From the NCBI GenBank assembly GCA_023386395.1, contig JAEWJV010000648.1, forward strand, positions 1-8,709: a stretch of DNA of 8,709 nucleotides. Reading direction: 5' to 3'. The position numbers and the translations under genes were made by a program. Shown here one piece after another: positions 1 to 6,955 of this stretch; within the stretch, counting starts at the first letter, position 1; every line of letters begins with the position of its first letter. The stretch is from Bacteroidota bacterium. GTDB lineage: Bacteria > Bacteroidota > Bacteroidia > Chitinophagales > Chitinophagaceae. The notes under the pieces were generated by a model that saw only the letters and a program-made list of their open reading frames with translations, did not search any database and was not told where the DNA came from.

Positions 1-1
1 G

Positions 2-163
2 ATATCATCAGAAGAAAATAAATTACTGGTGCTGCAGGGCCTTGAAGATTTTATAGTGGTTGATACCAAAGACGTATTATTAGTTTGCAAAAAAGATAAA
101 GAGCAACAGGTAAAAGAATTTTTAGCAGAAGTAAAAAAGAAAAAAGGCGACAGGTATTTATAA
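2..163 (+). CDS. manC: Mannose-1-phosphate guanylyltransferase, C-terminal end (partial)
   Basis: This is the last 53 codons of a gene that begins left of the window; the stop is TAA at 161-163. The enzyme makes GDP-mannose from mannose-1-phosphate and GTP in the cytoplasm, feeding surface polysaccharide and glycan synthesis. The visible peptide carries the family's C-terminal signature: LEDFIVVDTKDVLLVCKK (residues 14-31 of the fragment), followed by the DKEQQVKEF helix and a lysine-rich tail ending in GDRYL. I recognise this from Bacteroidota GDP-mannose pyrophosphorylases. The nucleotidyltransferase core is outside the window, so a related sugar-phosphate nucleotidyltransferase is not excluded. 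The gene converges on nadA and shares the terminator at 181-215. Confidence 0.82.
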   Translation: MSSEENKLLVLQGLEDFIVVDTKDVLLVCKKDKEQQVKEFLAEVKKKKGDRYL

Positions 164-180
164 TAAACTTCTTATGCATA

Positions 181-215
181 AAAAAGGCGGATACAAAATT
201 TGTATCCGCCTTTTT
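181..215. terminator. Bidirectional intrinsic terminator between convergent manC and nadA
   Basis: A perfect 15-bp inverted repeat pairs AAAAAGGCGGATACA (181-195) with TGTATCCGCCTTTTT (201-215) around a 5-base loop. The GC-rich core GGCGG/CCGCC is flanked by A5 on one side and T5 on the other, so the transcript from either strand ends in a stem followed by a U-tract. It lies 17 bases after the manC stop and 14 bases beyond the nadA stop, as expected for a shared terminator of convergent genes. Confidence 0.9.
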
Positions 216-229
216 ATTAAAAGAAATAT

Positions 230-1240
230 TTAACCGCCAAGCCCTGCAGCTTTGCTTATTTCCAGCATTCTTTGTATAGGTTTTAAAGCGGCCAGTCTAA
301 TTTGTTCCTCCATTAAAATTTCGGGCTGTTCATATTCCATGCACAGGTACAGTTTTTCAAGCGTATTCAGCTTCATGTGCGGACAATCGTTGCAGGCACA
401 CATATTATCGGGTGGGGCCGGTATAAAAGTTTTACCAGGCGCATCTTTCTGCATCTGGTGTAGGATGCCGGTTTCTGTAGCCACTATAAATTTATTGGCT
501 GCATCTGTTACGGCAAATTTTAAAAGCTGCGTAGTACTGCCTATATAATCCGCATACTGCAGTATTGCTTCTTCACATTCCGGGTGTGCAATAAGTTTTG
601 CATCGGGATGCTGCGCTTTAAGCTTTAATATTTTTTGCTGGCTGAAAATTTCATGCACCATGCAGGCGCCGTTCCACAGCACCATACTCCTTCCTGTTTT
701 TTTAATAAGATAAGCGCCGAGATTTTTATCAGGCGCAAAAATAATAGGCTGATGAGCGGGAACACTTTCAATAATCTTTTGCGCATTGCTGCTGGTGCAG
801 ATGATATCGCTCATGGCTTTTATATCGGCCGTGCAATTTATATAAGAGATTACCACATGGCCGGGATGCTGGTCTTTAAAAGCTTTAAACGCAGCCGCAG
901 GAGCACTATCGGCTAAAGAACAGCCAGCCTTTAAGTCGGGCAACACAACTTTTTTTGACGGGTTAAGGATTTTAGCTGTCTCAGCCATAAAATGCACGCC
1001 GGCAAATACAATCATATCTGCGCTGGTTTTAGCGGCATGCTGGGCAAGCCCAAGGCTATCGCCGATATAATCGGCCACATCCTGTATATCAGGTTCCTGG
1101 TAATAATGCGCTAGCACCACGGCATTCTTTTCTTTTTTCAATACTTCTATTTCATGAAAAAGGTCGAGCGCCGGATCTATGTTCACATCAACAAATCCTT
1201 TCAATTCAACGTCTGCTTCATTAATGTTGATATCTGCCAT
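230..1240 (-). CDS. nadA: Quinolinate synthase NadA
   Basis: NadA condenses iminoaspartate with dihydroxyacetone phosphate to give quinolinate, in the cytoplasmic de novo NAD pathway; it uses an oxygen-sensitive [4Fe-4S] cluster. The 336-aa product is full length (the E. coli enzyme is about 347 aa). Landmarks are VLAHYYQ (42-48), GDSLGLA (60-66), VHFMAETAK (82-90), KAGCSLADS (104-112, Cys107), NGACMVHE (190-197, Cys193), HPEC (219-222) and CACNDCPHM (281-289). Cys107, Cys193 and Cys286 fit the three cluster ligands. In the last motif the spacing is C-x-C-x-x-C, not the C-x-x-C-x-x-C I remember from the E. coli type: Met280 occupies the first place. The ATG at 1238-1240 is the first good start and has no Shine-Dalgarno sequence. 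No nadB or nadC is in the window, so the pathway genes are not clustered here. Confidence 0.97.
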   Translation of the reverse strand: MADININEADVELKGFVDVNIDPALDLFHEIEVLKKEKNAVVLAHYYQEPDIQDVADYIGDSLGLAQHAAKTSADMIVFAGVHFMAETAKILNPSKKVVLPDLKAGCSLADSAPAAAFKAFKDQHPGHVVISYINCTADIKAMSDIICTSSNAQKIIESVPAHQPIIFAPDKNLGAYLIKKTGRSMVLWNGACMVHEIFSQQKILKLKAQHPDAKLIAHPECEEAILQYADYIGSTTQLLKFAVTDAANKFIVATETGILHQMQKDAPGKTFIPAPPDNMCACNDCPHMKLNTLEKLYLCMEYEQPEILMEEQIRLAALKPIQRMLEISKAAGLGG

Positions 1241-1288
1241 AATATATTTATATTAATATTTTAATAAAAGAACCTATTACTATTACAA

Positions 1289-1321
1289 GTGTGAATATGG
1301 TTAAAACTTATTTGTTCACAC
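1289..1321. repeat. 7-bp inverted repeat GTGTGAA-N19-TTCACAC upstream of nadA
   Basis: The arms are GTGTGAA (1289-1295) and TTCACAC (1315-1321), perfectly complementary and separated by 19 bases. They lie just downstream of the candidate nadA -7 element (1326-1333, minus), so in nadA orientation they would cover the transcription start and early leader. Possible roles are a repressor operator or a leader hairpin with a large loop. Each arm is also part of a 9-mer that differs by one base from the DnaA-box pattern TTWTNCACA (complement of 1290-1298, ATATTCACA; 1312-1320, TTGTTCACA). No regulator can be assigned from sequence alone. Confidence 0.4.
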
Positions 1322-1325
1322 CTGG

Positions 1326-1333
1326 CAAAGTTA
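1326..1333 (-). promoter_or_regulatory. Candidate nadA promoter, -7 element only
   Basis: On the minus strand this reads TAACTTTG, an exact match to the Bacteroidota -7 pattern TAnnTTTG. Transcription would start near 1319 and give nadA a leader of about 80 bases. No TTG is found at the expected -33 spacing (17-23 bases upstream, around 1351-1359), so support is partial. Confidence 0.35.
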
Positions 1334-1689
1334 AACTTAGGCAGCTTATCCATAGTTATTCCACATTAATTTCACAATTAGAATATACAACCAGCCTGTA
1401 TTTTGAATAGATTTTAACATGTGTTGATATAACCGGTGTGGGAATTAGGCCGAAGCAATTCACAGTTTATAAATGTTAGAAGCAATTTTACAAATTGTGT
1501 TGAGAATGCTTAAAAAGCAGCCGCTGGTGAAAATGCCTGTTTTTATTCTCCATTTATGCAGGCCCGGAAAAATTAAAAATGAGGTTTACCCACATAAAAT
1601 CAATGAAATAAACAGGGTGATGTGAATTTACGTTTCACGGAAAAATGTTTAGGATACTTGAAAGTATGAATAATATATAAGGAAGCTTG

Positions 1690-1698
1690 TTATCCACA
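1690..1698 (+). other. Exact DnaA-box consensus TTATCCACA
   Basis: The 9-mer TTATCCACA is identical to the high-affinity DnaA box known from E. coli and many other bacteria. It lies immediately upstream of the -33 element of the ppiD-like promoter. One-mismatch relatives of TTWTNCACA in the same intergenic region are TTGTTCACA (1312-1320), TTATCCATA (1346-1354), TATTCCACA (1357-1365), TTACCCACA (1586-1594) and, on the minus strand, ATATTCACA (1290-1298). Whether DnaA binds here is inference. Confidence 0.45.
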
Positions 1699-1699
1699 A

Positions 1700-1730
1700 T
1701 TTGTTCAAAACTTCAATTCCCCTATTTTTG
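1700..1730 (+). promoter_or_regulatory. Bacteroidota-type promoter for the ppiD-like gene
   Basis: TTTG (1700-1703) and TATTTTTG (1723-1730) are separated by 19 bases, matching the phylum's TTTG / TAnnTTTG promoter with ideal spacing. Transcription would start around 1736-1738, leaving a leader of about 12-14 bases before the ATG at 1750. It lies downstream of the earlier in-frame ATG at 1687, and so decides the start of the gene. Confidence 0.65.
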
Positions 1731-1749
1731 CCATCCTTTAAAAATCACT

Positions 1750-3864
1750 ATGTCACTCATTCAACAAATCAGGGAAAGAGCAGCCTGGATACTTTTTGGT
1801 GCGATTGCAATATCTCTGCTCGCTTTTATTCTGCAGGATTATTTTTTTAATAAAGGCCATGCATCTGCAGGTTCGGGAACTACCATTGGTAAAATTAACG
1901 GCCAGTCAATTGAGCACGAAGACTTTGAGCATAAAGTAACGTTTTATGAACAAATGAATAACGGCCAGTACACCCGCAGCATGTTAATTCCGCAGGTATG
2001 GGATTATATGATCAATCAAACGTTGATGGATCAGGAATCCGAAAAGCTTGGTATTTCTGTTACCGGCAATGAAAAGTCTGATTTGTTGTTTGGCAGCAAT
2101 CCACCCCAATTCATGCAGCAGTTTTTTACTGATCCTAAAACGGGCATGTATGATGTGAATACGGCTAAAAAACAAATAGGCGAATTAAAGAACCGTTCCG
2201 CCGATCCCAATGTTGCCAGCTTTAACGAAGCATATATTGATCCGTTAATTATGCAAACGAAGGCGCAGAAATACGAGTCGCTTATAACCGGCGCCATTTA
2301 TATACCCAAATGGATGACCGAGAAAATGAATGCTGATAACAATTCAATTGCAAAGGCATCTTATGTATATGTTCCGTACAGTTCAATTGCAGACAGTGCA
2401 GTTAAAGTTTCTACTGCTGATATGGAAGCTTATATAAAAAAGCATTCATCACAATTTGAACGGGATGAAGAAACACGTACTATTTCTTATGTTTCCTTCA
2501 ACGCAAATCCAAGCGCCGCTGATTCTGCTGCGGTTCGTCATGAAATGGAACAGCTTAAACCAGAGCTTGCATCATCCAACGATGAAAAGGCATTTTTGAG
2601 CACAAAATCATCCGGTAATAATAATTATTACAATAGTGTAATTGGCGGAAAAGAAATAAAGCAAACTATAAAAGATTCATTATTCAGGCTTGCACCGGGC
2701 CAGGTGTATGGGCCTTATCTTGACGGCAACAGTTATGCCATTGCCAAAATGGTAGCTAAACAGCAAATTCCAGATTCAGCCTCTGCCCGTCACATCCTGG
2801 TAGCTACACACCAGCAAGATCCAAACAGTGGAACGCTTATTCGCGTAAGGGATGACAGTGCAGCTTTAAAGAGGCTGGATAGCGCTATTGCTTTGGTTAA
2901 ATCGGGCGTTCCTTTCGATTCGGTTGTGGTTAGATATACAGACGACCAGGGAAGTAAAGCAAGCGGAGGCAGGTACGACAATTTCCCTTCGGGCCAAATG
3001 GATGAAAACTTTAATGATTTTGCTTTTACCGGGCATATAGGACAAACAAAGACTATTCACACAGCTTATGGCTATCATTATGTTGAAATACTCGGCCAGA
3101 AAGGAAGTGAAACCGGTTATAATATTGCTTATTTAACAAGGCCAATTGAAACCAGTGCTGAAACAGATAATGCAGCAAGTAATGCAGCATCCCAGTTTGC
3201 AGCATCAAGCCGCACGCCGCAGGCTTTCCAGGACAATGCTAAAAAAGATAAGCTGCTGGTAATGCCATCGCAGGAAATAAGAGAGAATGATTTTACAATT
3301 GCCGGGCCTGGCGAAAGCAGGGAGCTGGTAAGGTGGATATATGAACATAAAGCAGGTGATGTTTCAGATCCCGTAAATATTGGCAATAATTATATTGTTG
3401 CTATGGTTACGGGCATCAGTAAGAAAGGGCTGGCTTCACCGGCTGCCGCACAGCAGGTTGTTGAGCCAATTGTACGTAATGAAAAGAAAGCGCAGGTAAT
3501 TCTTGCTCAAAAAATAAAGGGTTCTACATTGGAAGAAATTGCAAAGAGCGCCGGGCGGGAAATTAAAACAGCAGACAGTATTAATTTCTCTGCTTTCGTA
3601 ATACCATCATTGGGCGCCGAGCCAAGATTTATTGGAGCAGCATTTAATAAGCAGCTTTTGAATAAAGTAAGTGCTCCGATTGCAGGGCAAATGGGTGTAT
3701 TTGCAGTAAAGGGAGAAGGTGTTTCGGGTGTTTCAAATCTGGGTCAAAGTGCAGAAATGCAGAAGCAGCAAACAGAGCAAATGCTCAGGCAACAGGCTTC
3801 ACAGGCTGTAGCGGCCTTACGCAAAGCGGCAGACATAAAAGATTATCGTTCTAAATTTTATTAA
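1750..3864 (+). CDS. ppiD: PpiD/SurA-like membrane-anchored peptidylprolyl isomerase (parvulin family)
   Basis: This 704-aa protein probably assists folding of newly exported envelope proteins. It has a short cytoplasmic N-terminus (MSLIQQIRERAAW), one membrane helix (about 13-29) and a large periplasmic part. Residues 45-200 resemble the SurA/PpiD N-terminal chaperone domain (KINGQSIEHEDFE; WDYMINQTLMDQESEKLGI). A parvulin domain spans about 346-449, from ARHILV with His348 through GGRYDNFPSGQM to GYHYVEILG with His443. Two stretches resemble parvulin C-terminal halves without the full domain: about 305-335 (LAPGQVYGPY) and 528-556 (HKAGDVSDPV), suggesting degenerate repeats. E. coli PpiD has the same layout at about 623 aa. 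An in-frame ATG at 1687 would add 21 residues, but it lies upstream of the promoter at 1700-1730 and would put a non-membrane leader before the anchor, so 1750 is chosen. The gene is probably monocistronic, with a strong terminator after it. Confidence 0.88.
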   Translation: MSLIQQIRERAAWILFGAIAISLLAFILQDYFFNKGHASAGSGTTIGKINGQSIEHEDFEHKVTFYEQMNNGQYTRSMLIPQVWDYMINQTLMDQESEKLGISVTGNEKSDLLFGSNPPQFMQQFFTDPKTGMYDVNTAKKQIGELKNRSADPNVASFNEAYIDPLIMQTKAQKYESLITGAIYIPKWMTEKMNADNNSIAKASYVYVPYSSIADSAVKVSTADMEAYIKKHSSQFERDEETRTISYVSFNANPSAADSAAVRHEMEQLKPELASSNDEKAFLSTKSSGNNNYYNSVIGGKEIKQTIKDSLFRLAPGQVYGPYLDGNSYAIAKMVAKQQIPDSASARHILVATHQQDPNSGTLIRVRDDSAALKRLDSAIALVKSGVPFDSVVVRYTDDQGSKASGGRYDNFPSGQMDENFNDFAFTGHIGQTKTIHTAYGYHYVEILGQKGSETGYNIAYLTRPIETSAETDNAASNAASQFAASSRTPQAFQDNAKKDKLLVMPSQEIRENDFTIAGPGESRELVRWIYEHKAGDVSDPVNIGNNYIVAMVTGISKKGLASPAAAQQVVEPIVRNEKKAQVILAQKIKGSTLEEIAKSAGREIKTADSINFSAFVIPSLGAEPRFIGAAFNKQLLNKVSAPIAGQMGVFAVKGEGVSGVSNLGQSAEMQKQQTEQMLRQQASQAVAALRKAADIKDYRSKFY

Positions 3865-3883
3865 AAGAATCAAAAGATTTTTG

Positions 3884-3917
3884 CAAAGGCTGCCCGGTTG
3901 GGCGGCCTTTGTTTTTT
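3884..3917 (+). terminator. Intrinsic terminator after the ppiD-like gene
   Basis: CAAAGGCTGCCC (3884-3895) pairs with GGGCGGCCTTTG (3900-3911) in a 12-bp stem with one G-U pair and a GGTT loop, followed by T6 (3912-3917). It begins 19 bases after the stop codon. Confidence 0.92.
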
Positions 3918-3942
3918 ATAGGATTGGTGTTTCGTAAATTTG
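3908..3942 (+). promoter_or_regulatory. Promoter for the DUF2480 gene, partly inside the upstream terminator
   Basis: TAAATTTG (3935-3942) matches TAnnTTTG exactly. The closest TTTG (3908-3911) is 23 bases upstream, at the long end of the accepted 17-23 range, and forms the last bases of the terminator stem. Transcription would start near 3948, leaving about 10 bases before the ATG at 3958. The -7 element is well supported, the -33 element less so. Confidence 0.5.
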
Positions 3943-3957
3943 CTGTAAACAAAGAAT

Positions 3958-4470
3958 ATGGAAACAGGGACGATGATTGTAAACAGGGTTGAAGCGAGCG
4001 GGCTTGTTACACTTAACCTCGAGGATTTGTATCCTAAAGAAACCATTAAAGTATTCGATTTAAAAGATTATTTATTTCGGGGGCTAATTATACGGGAAAA
4101 GGATTTTCGCGAAGCTTTAAAAAATACAAACTGGCAGGATTTTGAAAATATGAATGTTGCTGTTCTTTGCTCTGCAGAAGCCATTATACCCGTTTGGGCT
4201 TATATGCTTGTTGCCACTTACCTTCAGCCTGTTGCAAAAAATGTTGTTTTGGGAAATAAAGAAGAGCTTATTAACAGCATTTTGCAGCAAAACATTAATG
4301 CAATTAATGCCGAAGAATACAGAGATAAAAGGGTTGTCGTAAAAGGATGCGGAGAAACGCAGATACCAGACAGCGCCTATTTAAAAATAACCACCAAATT
4401 ATTGCCTTATGTAAAAAGCATTATGTATGGCGAACCTTGCAGCACCGTTCCCGTTTATAAAAAAAGATAA
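3958..4470 (+). CDS. DUF2480 family protein (Bacteroidota-specific, function unknown)
   Basis: This 170-aa soluble protein has no signal peptide or membrane segment. I recognise it as DUF2480 from three blocks: IVNRVEASGLVTLNLED near the start, CSAEAIIPVWAYMLVATYLQP (71-91), and the C-terminal SIMYGEPCSTVPVYKK (154-169). It has exactly three cysteines (Cys71, Cys131 in VVKGCGE, Cys161 in GEPCSTVP), each inside a block that I remember as conserved in homologues, which hints at metal binding or redox chemistry. The function is unknown to me. My recollection is that homologues often sit near SUF iron-sulfur assembly genes in Bacteroidota, but no suf gene is in this window. The ATG at 3958 follows the promoter by a short leader; an alternative ATG at 3973 would begin MIVNRV, close to how many relatives start. 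The gene is likely transcribed on its own. Confidence 0.85.
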   Translation: METGTMIVNRVEASGLVTLNLEDLYPKETIKVFDLKDYLFRGLIIREKDFREALKNTNWQDFENMNVAVLCSAEAIIPVWAYMLVATYLQPVAKNVVLGNKEELINSILQQNINAINAEEYRDKRVVVKGCGETQIPDSAYLKITTKLLPYVKSIMYGEPCSTVPVYKKR

Positions 4471-4493
4471 GCACTTGCAGCTATAAATAAGTT

Positions 4494-4527
4494 TTTGCAT
4501 AAGTTAAACCTCAATATTTTATCTTCA
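4494..4527 (+). promoter_or_regulatory. Weak candidate promoter for the patatin-like gene
   Basis: TTTG (4494-4497) and TATCTTCA (4520-4527) are 22 bases apart. The -7 element keeps TAnnTT but lacks the final TG, so this is an imperfect match. It would start transcription near 4534 and give a leader of about 40 bases. No terminator is visible after the DUF2480 gene, so read-through from its promoter is an alternative. Confidence 0.28.
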
Positions 4528-4572
4528 TAATAGTAAATCCATTCTACGGCTTGTGTTTAAGAACAGCAGCAC

Positions 4573-6816
4573 ATGAAAAAGTATTTAGCAGGGTTTTTTT
4601 ATTCGTTACCAGTGCAACTGTTGTTCCTGCATTTTCGGCGTTACCAGGTTTTACTGTTGTTTTGGGCTATTCTTTTTGCAACCATCGGCGGCCATTTTTT
4701 AAAACCATACGGAGCAGACACTTTAATGCTTGCTCCCGAGTACCTGGGAAAGGTAAGTGCCCTTAGTGCTTTTTTTGTCGGGTTAGCAGTGGGCGCTTTT
4801 ATTATGAGCTGGAACATTACAACCTTTATCCTGCATAGCCGTCATATAAAATTTCTTGCAACAACAGCACAGCCATTTTTAAAATTTTGCATAAACAATG
4901 CTGTTATCCCTTTCATTTTTCTGCTGTGTTATTTATTTTTTACGATTGACTATCAACGAACGGAAGAGCTATCATCAATACTTGAAATTGTATCACTTAC
5001 GGGAGGTTTTTTAGGCGGATTTGTTTTAGCACTCACTATTGCATTTGGTTATTTTTTTCGTGCCGACCGGAAGATTTACAGGAAGATGGCCACTGATTTC
5101 ACATCGGCCAATGAAAAATATGAAAGAGCTTCCCGTATGATCAAAAGATCGAAAGTTGAAAAGGGAGAGATGCGTGTTGATTTTTTTCTGAGTGCCACAC
5201 TCGGTTTGCGCAAACCCAGGAACGTTAAGCACTATAGCCAGGAATTTATTAATTCAATTTTTAAACGTCATCATGTTGAAGCGGTGAAAGCGGTTTTCAT
5301 AGCATTTATTGTATTGCTTTTAATAGGGTTGTTCGCAGAAAACCGTTACCTGCAAATACCCGCTGCAGCAAGTATCACTTTATTCTTTACCATATTAATT
5401 GCCGTGGCCGGCGCCTTATCACTTTTTATGGGAAGCTGGAGCTTTCCTGTGATGATTGTAATTTACTTGTTAGTGAACTCGATGTTTATAAACAGATTAA
5501 TTGATCCACGAAATAAAGCGTATGGATTAAATTATAACACTAAAGAAAAACCTGAATACAACAGGGAAGCGCTTAATACATTAACTGCTAAAGATGCGGT
5601 GGCAAAAGATAGTATAGCTTTTATTTCAATATTAAATAACTGGAAGGCAAAGCAAAAAGAGAGCAAGCCTGTAATGTTTATTCTTGATGTAAGCGGCGGA
5701 GGTAACCGCAGCGCAGCTTTCACCATGAATGTATTAACGAAGCTTGATACTTTAACCAATGGCAGTTTTTTTTCCCAATGCGCATTGATCACAGGCGCTT
5801 CAGGCGGCATGATCGGGGCTGCCTATTTCAGGGAACTTTACCTGCAAAAGCAGCAGGGAAAAATTTCATCTCTCCAAAAGCAACAATACATCGACAATAT
5901 TTGTAAGGATCTTTTGAACCCTGTATTTACATCTTTGGTTGCAAGAGATATGATTGGGCCATTTGGGAAATTTAATTTCGACGGAAACTCTTTTATACTC
6001 GATCGCGGTTATGCATTTGAACAAAAGCTGAATGCCAATACAAATGGTATTTTAAATAAGCGCCTGAAAAATTATCAGCAACCGGAAAGCAGCGGTATTA
6101 TTCCTGCCATGATTTTTAATGCAGCCATTACGAGAGATGGCCGCAAAATGGTGATTGGTACTCAGCAAATGAAGTTTATGATGAAGCCATCATTTATGCA
6201 AAATAATCTTGGCGTTTATGATGTAGACGGGCTGGATTATCAATCTTTCTTTTCAAACCAAAATCCCGGTAACATTCGATTTCTTACAGTTTTAAGAATG
6301 AATGCAACATTTCCTTTTGTATTACCAAACGTAGAAATGCCTGCAGAGCCTGAAATAGATGTAATGGATGGCGGGCTCCGGGATAATTTCGGGCATGAAA
6401 CAAGCCTGCGGTTTATAGATTTTTTTAAAGACTGGCTTAAAACAAATACATCAAAAGTTGTTTTGGTTGAAATACGTGACAGGCCGGCAGAAGATTGGTC
6501 GCGGCCCTATGAAGTGAATTCAATAATCGGGTTAATAACCAAGCCGGTTTTTGTTTTGCAAAACAATTGGTTTAATGTGCAGGATTATTATGAGAAAGAC
6601 CAGGTAAATTATATGCTGGATGCTTATGGCCATGACCTTTATAAAACTTCTTTTAGCTATGAGGCTCTTCCTAATACTATTTCTGCTTCATTGAGCTTTC
6701 ATCTTACGGCTGCGGAGAAAAAAGGAATTGCCAATTCGCTCAACAATGCAGCGAATCAACGCACATTTTCTCTTATAGATAGTCTTAGCAAGGCTTCCAC
6801 AACCTCAACTGAATAA
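4573..6816 (+). CDS. Membrane protein with C-terminal patatin-like phospholipase domain
   Basis: The 747-aa protein has two parts. The N-terminal ~310 residues contain about seven hydrophobic segments (roughly 25-45, 62-82, 107-125, 140-162, 239-256, 263-286, 289-306), with a charged loop rich in Lys/Arg between 163 and 238. The rest is a patatin-type serine lipid hydrolase: an oxyanion-hole glycine run SGGGNR (374-379), the nucleophile elbow GASGG with Ser410, a FNAAITRDGR block (515-524), and the catalytic Asp599 in DGGLRDNFG. All parts of the Ser-Asp dyad are present, so it should be active, probably on membrane phospholipids or acylglycerols from the cytoplasmic or periplasmic face. Substrate and side are not readable from sequence. 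Most bacterial patatins I know are soluble or secreted, so the large membrane portion is the notable part. The start at 4573 is the first ATG in frame that precedes the first helix, with no Shine-Dalgarno sequence. Confidence 0.88.
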   Translation: MKKYLAGFFYSLPVQLLFLHFRRYQVLLLFWAILFATIGGHFLKPYGADTLMLAPEYLGKVSALSAFFVGLAVGAFIMSWNITTFILHSRHIKFLATTAQPFLKFCINNAVIPFIFLLCYLFFTIDYQRTEELSSILEIVSLTGGFLGGFVLALTIAFGYFFRADRKIYRKMATDFTSANEKYERASRMIKRSKVEKGEMRVDFFLSATLGLRKPRNVKHYSQEFINSIFKRHHVEAVKAVFIAFIVLLLIGLFAENRYLQIPAAASITLFFTILIAVAGALSLFMGSWSFPVMIVIYLLVNSMFINRLIDPRNKAYGLNYNTKEKPEYNREALNTLTAKDAVAKDSIAFISILNNWKAKQKESKPVMFILDVSGGGNRSAAFTMNVLTKLDTLTNGSFFSQCALITGASGGMIGAAYFRELYLQKQQGKISSLQKQQYIDNICKDLLNPVFTSLVARDMIGPFGKFNFDGNSFILDRGYAFEQKLNANTNGILNKRLKNYQQPESSGIIPAMIFNAAITRDGRKMVIGTQQMKFMMKPSFMQNNLGVYDVDGLDYQSFFSNQNPGNIRFLTVLRMNATFPFVLPNVEMPAEPEIDVMDGGLRDNFGHETSLRFIDFFKDWLKTNTSKVVLVEIRDRPAEDWSRPYEVNSIIGLITKPVFVLQNNWFNVQDYYEKDQVNYMLDAYGHDLYKTSFSYEALPNTISASLSFHLTAAEKKGIANSLNNAANQRTFSLIDSLSKASTTSTE

Positions 6817-6891
6817 TTCCATCAAGATATTTTGCCGTTCATCAAATTGGAAAAAAGCTACTCGATGCTAATTAATTGATTGTCAGTATAA

Positions 6892-6955
6892 TATGCAATA
6901 GCCAATAATTTGCTTTAAAGATTACCTTAAAAAACTTAGTATTATGTATTGCATA
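6892..6955. repeat. Inverted 9-mers TATGCAATA / TATTGCATA upstream of padR
   Basis: TATGCAATA (6892-6900) and its exact reverse complement TATTGCATA (6947-6955) are 46 bases apart. The second copy contains the TTG of the padR -33 element. The spacing suits two regulator-binding sites better than a hairpin. A role as a PadR operator is inference. Confidence 0.35.

Larger units (their letters stand above)
1241..1749. promoter_or_regulatory. 509-base gene-free divergent region between nadA and the ppiD-like gene
   Basis: No convincing coding sequence is present on either strand; the longest short frame I noticed is 39 codons at 1506-1625. The region is AT-rich, with an almost pure A/T block at 1241-1270 directly before the nadA start. 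It contains a promoter for the rightward gene (1700-1730), a -7-like element for nadA (1326-1333, minus), an inverted repeat (1289-1321), a small palindrome ATACTT-GA-AAGTAT (1654-1667), and a set of DnaA-box-like 9-mers. It is longer than two simple promoters need, so it may hold an additional function such as a DnaA-binding region. That last point is inference. Confidence 0.6.

Noticed and set aside
252..916. Two plus-strand reading frames (252-548 and 635-916) opposite nadA.
   Set aside because: They lie antisense to a clear nadA coding sequence, have no family resemblance and are shadows of it.
1274..1285. On the minus strand TAATAGTAATAG, resembling the DnaA-trio repeats of unwinding elements, next to the A/T block at 1241-1270 and a DnaA-like 9-mer at 1290-1298.
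   Set aside because: As I understand the known arrangement, the trio strand runs 3' to 5' away from the adjacent DnaA box; here the TAR triplets are on the opposite strand relative to the nearby 9-mer. It may be only a chance 6-base tandem repeat.
1506..1625. A 39-codon reading frame (MLKKQPLVKM...) in the long intergenic region.
   Set aside because: No promoter match in front of it, no recognisable family, and frames of this size are common by chance.
4471..4572. Possible terminator after the DUF2480 gene.
   Set aside because: No stem with a following T-tract could be found; the few short complementary pieces are too weak.
6817..6891. Possible terminator or small gene after the patatin-like gene.
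   Set aside because: No stable hairpin with T-tract and no reading frame of note; it looks like plain spacer.
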